A stretch of 64,000 bases of DNA from Fasciolopsis buskii (lineage: Eukaryota; Platyhelminthes; Trematoda; Plagiorchiida; Fasciolidae): NCBI GenBank assembly GCA_008360955.1, contig LUCM01011253.1, positions 473,933 through 537,932 on the forward strand, read 5' to 3'. Positions 24,720 to 35,952 of this stretch are shown piece after piece. Within the stretch, counting starts at the first letter, position 1; each line of letters starts with the position of its first letter. The notes below the pieces were generated by a model. It was not told the origin of the DNA. It did not search any database and saw nothing but the letters and a program-made list of their open reading frames with translations. The translations under genes and the position numbers were made by a program.

Positions 24720-26135
24720 CTTTCATGAGTAGACCAGATGCAAAACAAACAAATTTATCAGCGAACCGCCTTTAGTCGACTCCATTTTGTCAATATGTTA
24801 AAATGGACAAAAAGTACTGGAATCAATATTTAAAAAAATAATTTTCTTCGATAATAATTAAGCAGTTGCAGATATCATGCCAATAGAGAGCATGAAAAGT
24901 ACTCTAAGGAAAGCATTGAAAACTGACAGTTGTCAGACAGTTTTTAAGGATTTAACTTGACTTTGCATAAAAAAGGGGCATTACGAGTCATACTGTGTAG
25001 ATAGCCTACATGAAGCGTGATCATATTACCGAAACGAAATAAGTGTTCGTTCATCGGGTGCACAGTTCGTAACAGTCACCGGTAAATTCGAACTGAATGA
25101 ATGAAACCGCAAGTGACGACAATCCGATTAGAGGATCGATGGGGGATAGCAATGACACGATAAATGGAGCGCTCAAACAGCCTCTCAAATTTTAGTCTCT
25201 ATTGTCAAGGTTAGGGTGACAACATTCAGCAGAATCTGATTGTAATGGACCTGGAGACAATACGCAGCGCGAAAATCTAGGATTCACACCAAAGGTTTAT
25301 GCAGAGTACTCTTAGAAATGCCAGAGCTGTGTAAAGGACTGGAAAACAGGCGGTCTGCTTTTTTCTTGGCTAAGATACTCGAATCCCACACAACTCTGCG
25401 TACAAAACCTCTCATTCCTCCCTCAGTTTAGTTCCTCTGTACCTTTCGTTCGTCCGCATGACTCATACAATGCATGAACACTTTCGTCCCTTCCTTGCCC
25501 AAGGATGAAATATTCCTATCTGTTCTCAACTGATCGGATCGAATGGTCACCTGTTTGCTACTGTAAAATACAAATTTTTTTCTCCAACAACCTAGTAATT
25601 TAGGTATAGTAGATAATTTTCTGAATCCACGCTCATCCAATAAGTTACGTGACCAAGTTTACGATCGTTCATAACTCTTGACCTCAGCAGAAAAAAATTC
25701 GTGACTGGCTTATGCTTGTAAACACAACCGCAGATCTGAAGAAACATGGTATCCACTGAACGTGCATATCCGCCTTAAACTGAAAGTGAGTTGGACTCTG
25801 CGGCGTAAGGGTCGAGACAAATCCGTTAACTTCCATATTTGGAACAAAACTACCAGAAATTAATACTGGCGGGTAGAAATCCAGCGAAATGGCCGAGAGA
25901 TGTTTACAAATATTTTCACGAGGTTAGCACTGATAATCAAAACTGCATGTATATTGGAAGGTTTTGGGCATTCAAGATGCCGGGATGGACCAAATCAGCC
26001 TTGATCCAAACTAATAAGACCTGACACAGACACCCAACGGGGGAGGAGATAGATCACAGTTCACTGGTATGACCTATGCTCTTTTACATTCTCTAGTACT
26101 GCTACTACTACATTGTGGCAAAAGTCTGAAAACGG

Positions 26136-29100
26136 TGACTAAAAATTAACCGTCACAACGAGACTACACCTTGACGTGGTGTGACGGATTCTTTCCGTCC
26201 ATAGTCCAACGCGCTATATAGGATGGCTTATCTCAAGCCGGAGATTCAGTCATCCCTGAAAGGTCAATGGGTAGAGGCCTGACGAAGTAGTCTCCTGGTC
26301 CTCCCAGTAGGGTTTGATGTGAGCAGGCAGCTCATTCGGCAAAAATGAGTAGAAGAATAATTGGTCCAAGTAGATGGGCTCCCACTCACTCATACCTCGT
26401 TGCTTTGCGGTCAGGTTCTTTTTAAAAGCAAAGACTTTGGTTCGGAAACCTTGTCGTTCTTTCGCTTGGTGGCTAGACACCCTAGAAACACCCGTCCATC
26501 AATCTCCATGACTTACACGTCCACCAATAATTCCATACTGCATCGGTCGTCGCGCATGATAATCAGGGCCGCGCTGCCCATTGCATCGAGCGCAGGTGGG
26601 GGGGGGGTAGTGATAAATATGCTACAGTTTAAAGTTCCCTCTCTTATTCAGCTTGTCTCATGTCTCCAACCGAATCTCTTTGCTCCTCTGCCTACCCATT
26701 AATATTCCCACTGATAACACACCCGATACTCGCAACAGTTTGTTGTCAAATAGTGTCGCAAGTGGTTTTTCGTATGATAGTTCACATTCACTTGAATCTC
26801 GATTACTTCATTGTGCGCAAATTAATGCAGGCTGAGAAACAGGTTTGTTTGACTCTGACAATGGACTCACTTTCGATTGATGTCTTCTGCGTCAGTGAAA
26901 CACGAATTCAGGATTAAAGGAGCGCCTTCCAATTAAATGCTAAATGAGTCATCAAGATATTTCTTGCACATCTTAGGAGACCAAGCAGCTAAAGCTGTGG
27001 GTCTATGCGGTGTAGTTTTTAGTAACCCCAGATGGCGAATGTGTTGCGAATCGAAAATCAAATAGCTTTTACCAGGTTATCCATGCCAGTGTTTTCTTCG
27101 GCAATTTCATGTATAACATTTCGAGATGGAAAAAGGATTAGGCGAACTTAGAGAGTCGTTTCTGAAAAAATTGTATTGTTTCCGTCGATTAGAAATTGCC
27201 GACACAGTTCGCATCGCACAGCGACATAGCGCTCTAACTCGACGGGTAGTCTGAGTCAGATCGACCATATTGCACCAAGCTACCGTTGGCGCGGTTCTGT
27301 CCAGGACTGTAGATCGTACTGGACCACGTACGTCGAATCGGACCATGCGTTAATTTTAATGCAAATTTTGCTGAAGATCAACGGTAATCAACGTAGGCCA
27401 CAAGCACGATTGGCCGTCGAACGTCTGTCTGATTCGACTGCTCGCAACAGCTGCGAACAGAAACTATTCGAGGATCTAAGAACTGCGACCAGCAGCAATG
27501 TAGATGAGCAGTGGGATCAAATCAAACAGGCGATGCATTTGGCAGCAGATTTCGCCTGTGGTCCTACTAGGTCCAGCCTTCGTCAAAGGCACTGGATCTC
27601 GCAAGGGTCTCTGGGACTAATGGAGTAAAAATGCCGGCTTCCCAATTGCAAGGAGGTGAATAAAATACGTCAACAGTTGTAGCATCAGTTGACGATAAGC
27701 CTTAAGAATGACCGTGAGAACTGATAGGTTAAGGTAGCCGAAGAGCTGGAAGTAGCTCAAACAGTCAAAGACTGTTTAAGCTTAAACGCGACAACGGTGG
27801 GCGGCAAATTTCGGTTAGTGAAGTCGTGTGCGGTAGGAATGGAGAGCTCATCCATGGTAGAAAATAAAGGCTGGACCGTTGGGAAAAGCACTTCAAGGAC
27901 CAGTTTAGCTGGCCACACACTAACATATTTAGGCCGACGTATGGAGCTGCAGTCGAATATTTGGCTTCTGAAGAAGAGAAAAGCAGCCAGTCCAGACGAA
28001 TTCCCCCCAGTTCTTTTCAAGCTGAGTGGAGAAAGTCATGATATTTGGAACGAGGAACGTATTCCGTTATCGTGAGGCGAGTCACTGATTATACCCATCT
28101 TCAAGAAGGGCACGCGGAGTGACTGTAGCAATCATCGTGGGATCAGTTTAATTCCGATAGTTACTAAGGTGTTAGCTTCGATAATGCTGCGCCGTTTGAC
28201 ACCGATTCGCGAGAGTAATATCCGCGAACAACAGGCTGGATTTCGGCCAGGTCGAGGTTGCATCGACCAGATATTCACTCTTCGACAGATACTCGAAACG
28301 CGCCACACGCACCGCCGCCCTACGATCGTAGTCTTCCTCGACTTGAAAGGTGCTTTCGACTCCGTGGATCGACCAGCACTACTCAGTGTTCTCCACCGGA
28401 AGGGTATGCCAACGAAGTTTGTGAACCTATTCCGAGCATTGTACTCGCATACCTACGGTCGTGTGAGGGTATACGGTGAACTATCAAGTTCAGTCGAAAC
28501 GACTAGTGGCATTCGACAAGGGTGTCCCATCTCTCCATTCTTGTTCAACTTCGTCATGGACGAGGTGATGGAAGATGCTTTAGGAGGTCTCCGGGATGTA
28601 GGAGTGGAAATGGGAAATGGAGGGAAGCTATGTGATCCAGACTACGCAGATGACGTTGTGTGCCCTTTCGAGTCTGCGGACCATGAATAACACGCACTAG
28701 GTAGAATCTCGAGGTCTGTAGCTCGGTTTGGTATGCGCTTTGCAACTTCAAAGTGCAAACTGCTATTGCAGAACTGGACGACAGCAGTGCCGAACTTGGT
28801 GCTGAACGGAGAGGAACTAACGATTATAGACCATTTCACCTACCTTGGTAGCTGCGTGTCGAACGATGGTAGCACGACTGTAGAGGTAAACACGCGCATA
28901 TCGAATGCTCGAGTAGCTTACACGGGATTGAAGCACTTGTAGCGTCCGTCTGATATTCCACCGAAGTTGAAAGACCGTGTATACTGTGCCGCAATGCGCT
29001 CAGTTCTGTTGTACGGTTGCGAGACATGGAGTTTGCTTGTTGGCCATGTGCGTCGGTTGGAGGTTTTCGACCACCGATGTCTACGTAGTATGGCTAGGAT

Positions 29101-29690
29101 TGGATTTAGTGAGCGGGTGAGTAATGCGGTCAGGAATCTAGTACTAAGTGCCAATTCTGAGAATACCTTGTTTCAGCGCATGAGACTTAGCAGACTGCAC
29201 TGGTTGGGTCACGTGTTGCGCATGGCGAACACTCGTCTATCATATCGTGCTTTATTTTGGGTCCCTCTCAAGGAATTGAAGAAGCCATGTGGAAGTCAAC
29301 AGATGACGTGGCAACGTGGGATGAGAAAATGCGCAGCGAACTTAGATAAAGTAAGTGTCCCACGTCTTCGTGGTTGGGGTCCGAAAGATTCATCAACTAG
29401 CTGACTGGACACACTGAAGGATATGACAGTGAATCGCGAAGAGTGTCGATCGTGTTGTCATTTTCTATCGAATCCGAATGATTGAAAGAGTGCGTTTGTG
29501 CAGTTAGACTGTGTTCCGTATGTTGAATACTTGAACATCCTTATCTTTTCTCAACTGCGTAGGTCTACTTCCTGTTCTTCTTGGCTATTGACTCTTCTTA
29601 TAGAAACGTGTAACTCTGGGGAAAAGGCAGCAGTCAGTGGGGCTTGCCTTACTGTTTAAAGCCGAACGATGATGATGACTAAAAATTAAC
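26136..29690 (+). mobile_element. Full-length RTE-clade non-LTR retrotransposon with 15-bp target-site duplication
   Basis: TGACTAAAAATTAAC occurs at 26136-26150 and again at 29676-29690, enclosing a 3,525-bp element at 26151-29675. The element starts CGTCACAACGAG, the same start seen in the minus-strand relic at 52786, which confirms a true 5' end. It has a 5' untranslated part to about 26830, remnants of an AP-endonuclease domain, an RT domain, and a C-terminal region. It ends in a GATGATGATGA tail, as usual for RTE elements, which lack poly(A). It is dead because of in-frame stops and an eroded endonuclease. It sits in a Musashi intron, antisense to that gene. Confidence 0.9.
26832..29404 (+). 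pseudogene. RTE polyprotein (endonuclease-RT) pseudogene, left copy
   Basis: The endonuclease start is seen as SIDVFCVSETRIQD (26874-26915, catalytic Glu kept), followed after a frame change by LGDQAAKAVGLCGVVFS (from 26976). Its end, SQIDHIAPSYRWRGSV, begins at 27254; the middle is partly deleted. From there to 29404 a single reading frame encodes the RT: KKRKAASPDEFPP, the finger motif QQAGFRPGRGCIDQ, AFDSVDR with a catalytic Asp, GIRQGCPISPFLFN and the active-site YADD. A C-terminal part follows, with LLYGCETW, FDHRCLRSMAR, RLHWLGHVLRM and MTWQRGM. Seven nonsense codons interrupt the RT frame (27626, about 27680, a double near 27722-27728, 28073, 28688 and 28940), but no frameshift does. 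Confidence 0.88.
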
Positions 29691-31153
29691 ATTATTATTA
29701 CTGATGTTTTTAATAGTATTATAACTAACAAAACTGGTTCCCGGTCTGGTTTCATCGATCGCATGATATTAGAAGGTTTGGAGCTAGCATAACCAACTCA
29801 TCACATACTATGTGGGAAAGCAAGCGTAAATTCATTTATTAACAGATAAGCTCACAACCAAGCTTATAGTGATATCATGCGGACTGATCAGAGAGCGAGT
29901 TAGGCAGGATTTTCCGTTTGTGGAAGGTTAAAATATTCCATTATCTGTGTTCTTGAGGATTTCGGTAGCAAGAGATTCGTGGTGGTCAAATGCTGAACTC
30001 TGGATGTCATGACGAAATAAGAGAAAAAATCATCCAAGGTAGAAAGTTAACCTGAAATAGTTAGTCACACATGCTAAGAATGTCGAGTAAAAATATTCAT
30101 CTAAAGAAAGTTGATCACAAGCATCAGTCTGTCTAACACAAACTGAGGCCAGGTGTATGTGTGTGTGCTCAAACTAGCAAAATGCACAAACTGAGCCTAG
30201 ATAGATTCGTCAGAGAAGCTGTCACTCCGATTTGTGAGACTGTCATGGAAATTGTGAACCTATTAATTCACTTTGGAAACAAAATGCGGTGACCGATTTT
30301 CTCCGATTTTAACGACTGTGGTCGCCATATCACAGTCGACGACTGGTTACCGCTCCCACGACTCTGAGCACGACATTATGCTTGGGAAATATGTCATTTG
30401 AGAATTCATTCCGGCACCAAGGGTGTGGGGGAGACGAACAGCAATGAACAAAAGCGGAACCAGTCACGGTAAGTCGTGTGACCGCTTCTTCATTCATAAG
30501 TTTAGCCTAAAATAGTACGAGCGCACACCAAAGACCAGCGGATCCACGTTAGCTGCAGACCTAGAAGGAGGAATGTGTCGGAAACGACCACACATAGTTA
30601 TAGTAATCAGTGAAAGCACAAATCAGTGGGCAGGCGAACCGGTGGGCGTACGAGCGAGCGAGCGGGCGAGCGAATGACTAAGTGTAAGCTCTACGCTGAA
30701 ATTCGTAATCTAACCAAGGAGCAAAACCAGAAGGCCAAATCTAAAAAAACGCAAGATCAATATCGAGTGTGCTCAAACCAAACAGGAACATTGACCCTAC
30801 TAAGCACAAGTAAAAGTTCTAGGCCGTGTTCTTGAGCACCGCGTGCGTTACGGTGAAAATGTGAGGACAGAATTGATTACAGCCTAGTGGCAACGTACGT
30901 AACATTTCACTCGAATCCCGCTCGGTGGGTGTCAGACATGCAATTGAATTGCTAAGATCTACATTCGTGTCAACTAAACTGACGGGAATAACTGCACCGA
31001 CAGGAACACGAGCACACAGGTATATAAAAGCGAGCGGATAAACAGATGAATTGTGTGCGAATCCGATGCGGCACGATAATGTGACCAAAGTTAATACGGA
31101 TAGAGAAGGTGAAACACAAACACAAGCACAAAAAGCGAAGCCCGAACCGTTTG

Positions 31154-31156
<3 letters not shown>

Positions 31157-31190
<34 letters not shown>
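31157..31190. repeat. (AC)n microsatellite
   Basis: About 17 uninterrupted AC units, in the intron 630 bp downstream (in gene sense) of the 31822-31912 exon. Confidence 0.95.
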
Positions 31191-31193
<3 letters not shown>

Positions 31194-31821
31194 GTTCATG
31201 GGACGTAGAACAGCATGTGCCGGGAGCAAGGCGCAAATGAGCATGACAATTAAAATACAGGAAAGCCGGAGGGTGGAGTTAAGTAGCGTCAGCAATAAAG
31301 GTGGGATGGACACAGTGAGGGACAGAGAGACGGGGTGAGGAAATAAAGATAACAGGATAAAAAGTCAACAAATGGATATAACATGAAAGCGAAGTAAGTG
31401 AACATGTTTTGTGTGTGCGGACATGTCTACGTATATTAATATACAGGCAATATTTTAGTTACTTAATAAGCCATGGTTCAAAACGAACGGGCTTACGGTG
31501 CCATGCGTGCGTTTAGGAACCAGGGCGATTGTAATAATGCGAAGGTCAACTGCAGTGGGCAGCAGAACTGTTCAAAAAAAGATGTGAAGGCAGCTAAATA
31601 AGAAGACCCGGCCAATCACGCAACAAGAGGGAGAAAGGTAAACACTCGAACAAGCAGATACGCTGTCACATATGTATATGCTTGTGCTTACTGGGAATGT
31701 GCGTATACGATTAGTCCGGGTACACATCGCATGAAACAGTGAGCGCTACAAAGCACTATTATAAATTACTTTCAAAGAGATAACCGGTGTTTGATTTATT
31801 TTCCTCTGAGGAATGACTTAC

Positions 31822-31912
31822 GTATAGGTGCACGGATGAATTGGTGTCGTGGCTTCAGCAAAGAATTACTTGAGCTCATCACTTCTTTCGGTACCGCTTT
31901 CTTTGCCTCAAC
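31822..31912 (-). CDS. msi: Musashi-like gene: post-RRM2 exon (end of RRM2 and linker)
   Basis: A 91-bp minus-strand exon between acceptor TACGGCAG (before 31912) and donor GTAAGT (from 31821). It supplies 30 codons plus one base, following an exon that ends on a codon boundary. It encodes VEAKKAVPKEVM, the last beta strand of RRM2 plus the KEVM motif that follows RRM2 in Musashi proteins (usually VECKKAQPKEVM), and then a basic linker (LLKPRHQFIRAPI). Two family-typical residues differ (Cys to Ala, Gln to Val). The exon lies in the loop between two identical inverted RTE copies. Skipping it would join the next exon out of frame, giving 23 foreign residues and a stop. Confidence 0.9.
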
Positions 31913-32056
31913 CTGCCGTAGTCGAATCGCGACATTTCGAATCCGACACCGTGGGAGTTTGACGAGAAACAAAGTGGAAAAAATTAGGTGATTAGAAAAG
32001 TACCGATACACAAAAGTCAACCAAAAACCAGGTTTTGAATTCTTTATATTCAAAAA

Positions 32057-34718
32057 TCACCATCATTCGGCGTTAAACAGTAAGGCAAGCCCCACTGACT
32101 GCTGCCTTTTCCCCAGAGTTACACGTTTCTATAAGAAGAGTCAATAGCCAAGAAGAACAGGAAGTAGACCTACGCAGTTGAGAAAAGATAAGGATGTTCA
32201 AGTATTCAACATACGGAACACAGTCTAACTGCACAAACGCACTCTTTCAATCATTCGGATTCGATAGAAAATGACAACACGATCGACACTCTTCGCGATT
32301 CACTGTCATATCCTTCAGTGTGTCCAGTCAGCTAGTTGATGAATCTTTCGGACCCCAACCACGAAGACGTGGGACACTTACTTTATCTAAGTTCGCTGCG
32401 CATTTTCTCATCCCACGTTGCCACGTCATCTGTTGACTTCCACATGGCTTCTTCAATTCCTTGAGAGGGACCCAAAATAAAGCACGATATGATAGACGAG
32501 TGTTCGCCATGCGCAACACGTGACCCAACCAGTGCAGTCTGCTAAGTCTCATGCGCTGAAACAAGGTATTCTCAGAATTGGCACTTAGTACTAGATTCCT
32601 GACCGCATTACTCACCCGCTCACTAAATCCAATCCTAGCCATACTACGTAGACATCGGTGGTCGAAAACCTCCAACCGACGCACATGGCCAACAAGCAAA
32701 CTCCATGTCTCGCAACCGTACAACAGAACTGAGCGCATTGCGGCACAGTATACACGGTCTTTCAACTTCGGTGGAATATCAGACGGACGCTACAAGTGCT
32801 TCAATCCCGTGTAAGCTACTCGAGCATTCGATATGCGCGTGTTTACCTCTACAGTCGTGCTACCATCGTTCGACACGCAGCTACCAAGGTAGGTGAAATG
32901 GTCTATAATCGTTAGTTCCTCTCCGTTCAGCACCAAGTTCGGCACTGCTGTCGTCCAGTTCTGCAATAGCAGTTTGCACTTTGAAGTTGCAAAGCGCATA
33001 CCAAACCGAGCTACAGACCTCGAGATTCTACCTAGTGCGTGTTATTCATGGTCCGCAGACTCGAAAGGGCACACAACGTCATCTGCGTAGTCTGGATCAC
33101 ATAGCTTCCCTCCATTTCCCATTTCCACTCCTACATCCCGGAGACCTCCTAAAGCATCTTCCATCACCTCGTCCATGACGAAGTTGAACAAGAATGGAGA
33201 GATGGGACACCCTTGTCGAATGCCACTAGTCGTTTCGACTGAACTTGATAGTTCACCGTATACCCTCACACGACCGTAGGTATGCGAGTACAATGCTCGG
33301 AATAGGTTCACAAACTTCGTTGGCATACCCTTCCGGTGGAGAACACTGAGTAGTGCTGGTCGATCCACGGAGTCGAAAGCACCTTTCAAGTCGAGGAAGA
33401 CTACGATCGTAGGGCGGCGGTGCGTGTGGCGCGTTTCGAGTATCTGTCGAAGAGTGAATATCTGGTCGATGCAACCTCGACCTGGCCGAAATCCAGCCTG
33501 TTGTTCGCGGATATTACTCTCGCGAATCGGTGTCAAACGGCGCAGCATTATCGAAGCTAACACCTTAGTAACTATCGGAATTAAACTGATCCCACGATGA
33601 TTGCTACAGTCACTCCGCGTGCCCTTCTTGAAGATGGGTATAATCAGTGACTCGCCTCACGATAACGGAATACGTTCCTCGTTCCAAATATCATGACTTT
33701 CTCCACTCAGCTTGAAAAGAACTGGGGGGAATTCGTCTGGACTGGCTGCTTTTCTCTTCTTCAGAAGCCAAATATTCGACTGCAGCTCCATACGTCGGCC
33801 TAAATATGTTAGTGTGTGGCCAGCTAAACTGGTCCTTGAAGTGCTTTTCCCAACGGTCCAGCCTTTATTTTCTACCATGGATGAGCTCTCCATTCCTACC
33901 GCACACGACTTCACTAACCGAAATTTGCCGCCCACCGTTGTCGCGTTTAAGCTTAAACAGTCTTTGACTGTTTGAGCTACTTCCAGCTCTTCGGCTACCT
34001 TAACCTATCAGTTCTCACGGTCATTCTTAAGGCTTATCGTCAACTGATGCTACAACTGTTGACGTATTTTATTCACCTCCTTGCAATTGGGAAGCCGGCA
34101 TTTTTACTCCATTAGTCCCAGAGACCCTTGCGAGATCCAGTGCCTTTGACGAAGGCTGGACCTAGTAGGACCACAGGCGAAATCTGCTGCCAAATGCATC
34201 GCCTGTTTGATTTGATCCCACTGCTCATCTACATTGCTGCTGGTCGCAGTTCTTAGATCCTCGAATAGTTTCTGTTCGCAGCTGTTGCGAGCAGTCGAAT
34301 CAGACAGACGTTCGACGGCCAATCGTGCTTGTGGCCTACGTTGATTACCGTTGATCTTCAGCAAAATTTGCATTAAAATTAACGCATGGTCCGATTCGAC
34401 GTACGTGGTCCAGTACGATCTACAGTCCTGGACAGAACCGCGCCAACGGTAGCTTGGTGCAATATGGTCGATCTGACTCAGACTACCCGTCGAGTTAGAG
34501 CGCTATGTCGCTGTGCGATGCGAACTGTGTCGGCAATTTCTAATCGACGGAAACAATACAATTTTTTCAGAAACGACTCTCTAAGTTCGCCTAATCCTTT
34601 TTCCATCTCGAAATGTTATACATGAAATTGCCGAAGAAAACACTGGCATGGATAACCTGGTAAAAGCTATTTGATTTTCGATTCGCAACACATTCGCCAT
34701 CTGGGGTTACTAAAAACT
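32057..34718 (-). mobile_element. 5'-truncated RTE copy, inverted relative to the left copy
   Basis: The reverse complement of the left RTE from 27014 to its 3' end, lacking the first 863 bp (5' untranslated part and the start of the endonuclease). It ends GCCGAATGATGGTGA at 32057, a related but not identical tail. 5' truncation is normal for target-primed reverse transcription. No target-site duplication was seen. The element is in the sense orientation of the Musashi gene. Its core is identical to the left copy, including every nonsense codon. Confidence 0.88.
32328..34490 (-). pseudogene. RTE endonuclease end and RT pseudogene, right copy
   Basis: This mirrors the left RT frame: SQIDHIAPSYRWRGSV near 34478, the RT core frame 33563-33042 with QQAGFRPGRGCIDQ, AFDSVDR, GIRQGCPISPFLFN and YADD, and the C-terminal frame 32765-32328 with LLYGCETW and MTWQRGM. 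The same seven nonsense codons are at the mirrored positions. It cannot encode a working enzyme. It is useful mainly as the second strand of a potential double-stranded RNA with the left copy. Confidence 0.86.
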
Positions 34719-35869
34719 TTCGTTTGAGCGTAAACTCTCCGTAAAGATGAACGTTGAAAAGTGTTATTAAAATGAAAATCTCCGAAATTTTTGTAAATTA
34801 CTCTGTTTTGCGGAAGTGTAGACCAACGTGTTATGGAGTGCAATATATCCCTTAAAATTAGTAATCAAGTGTGCTCATATGATCCAACTAGAACCGAAAG
34901 CAGTGGACGACTCAGAAGTCAAACCTAAAGAATCTGATGCGACTTTTAAAGAAGATATAGGCAAGCGAAAATGCCCTACAGATTTCGTAGTTGAGAGCAG
35001 CAGGCACATTTGGATAGCCCTAGAAACCTTTCAGACTGAGAGTATCACTAGAATCATAAAATTCAATTGAGTATCCTCATGGAATCTGGAAACTCTAGAA
35101 CGCAGGTTTTATTGCTATCTGAACTAAGTCCACTTTCGCAGCTTGACTCACAAAGCTAGTCCATTAAAAGTAACTTGATTAGTTGCCTCAAATGCTGCAA
35201 CACTAACAGTACAAGCCATTCTGTGCTCGTTAACTGTTACCCGCTCTGAGCGAACGGAAGGTGACCGGCTCGATCCCCGATTAAACTACATCATTTAGGT
35301 AGTCAAAAATCAGTACCGACTGATCTGCTGAGAATCTTCTGCATTTTGCGACCGGGCCTACGTGGAGCTCGGTACTAGCAGTATGATTAGGATGCATGAT
35401 TGACCTCTTTTATGATGGTTCTTCATGATCATACATTGCCGTAATCCTGGTTGATTGTTTTTAGTAGAAGTTGACTGAAATTTGATTCACGTTCCTTACA
35501 CGCAAACTAATCACAAATTTCAGCTCTTCCCTTACTTTAAAAGATTAAGGACTGTCTCACTGAGGATTATAGATTACTATATCCATACGTGACTCAGGGA
35601 AAATGCTCAAAGTTCAAGTAACGAGACTAACAGATGGATCAGTATGAGGGGAATACCAGTAATCAGTGACATTCAGTTGGAAGAAGTGACTCTGAAACCC
35701 AGCAAGGTTGAAACACAAATCAGATGGGTATAAAATCCGAAAACGTCATTCGTACTCCGTTTAGCACATGTGTTTGCGTACGTGCGTACGTACGTGCATA
35801 CGCGTGTATGTATGTATGCATGAATGTACATGAGCGTGTGCTTGTATGCCTTCGTGTAAATGTACTCAC

Positions 35870-35952
35870 CATTTTATTGTGAAGGTCATGGAAATGTATA
35901 TCACAAACTTTTTCTGCTGCCTCTTCGGATTCGAACGTAACAAAACCGAAAC
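35870..35952 (-). CDS. msi: Musashi-like gene: RRM2 exon carrying RNP1
   Basis: An 83-bp minus-strand exon between acceptor AATCTCAG and donor GTGAGT. Its first two bases complete the glycine codon begun in the previous exon, and it ends on a codon boundary after ATG. It encodes the RNP1 octamer of RRM2 (RGFGFVTF with the preceding exon), then [10 protein letters not shown] and the helix-2/loop segment [15 protein letters not shown]-x-IHFH-x(3)-NKM is diagnostic of Musashi RRM2 and separates it from hnRNP A/B and D proteins. Musashi proteins bind UAG-containing motifs in mRNA 3' UTRs and control translation. Confidence 0.93.

Larger units (their letters stand above)
24720..31821 (-). other. 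Musashi-like intron (7.1 kb) hosting the full-length RTE element
   Basis: Donor GTAAGT begins at 31821 and the proposed acceptor AG lies at 24721-24720. The intron contains the RTE insertion at 26151-29675 and a CA microsatellite at 31157-31190. From 30130 to 31800 the plus strand is purine-rich. Nothing else was recognised. Confidence 0.7.
27014..34718. repeat. 2,646-bp identical inverted repeat with 2.4-kb spacer
   Basis: Arms 27014-29659 and 32073-34718 are reverse complements of each other. Paired positions sum to 61732 throughout, and I saw no mismatch in the stretches compared base by base, including non-coding ones. The spacer 29660-32072 is unique and contains a Musashi exon at 31822-31912. 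Just outside the arms the 3' tails of the two RTE copies differ (two changes in the next 8 bases, then different GAT repeats). Confidence 0.92.
31913..35869 (-). other. Musashi-like intron (4.0 kb) hosting the truncated RTE copy
   Basis: Donor GTGAGT starts at 35869 and the acceptor CAG ends at 31913. The truncated RTE copy occupies 32057-34718. Its 3' end lies only about 145 bp upstream, in gene sense, of the 31822-31912 exon. The remaining 34719-35869 shows no recognisable feature apart from TACG/CATG-rich simple sequence near 35770-35850. Confidence 0.75.

Noticed and set aside
28554..28839. Frames antisense to the RTE reverse transcriptase, and their mirror copies near 32893-33178
   Set aside because: They are shadows of the RT coding strand with no independent signal.
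30819..31313. A 164-codon minus-strand frame
   Set aside because: It crosses the AC microsatellite at 31157-31190, and its product is mostly repeat-derived Cys-Val. It also lies inside a Musashi intron.
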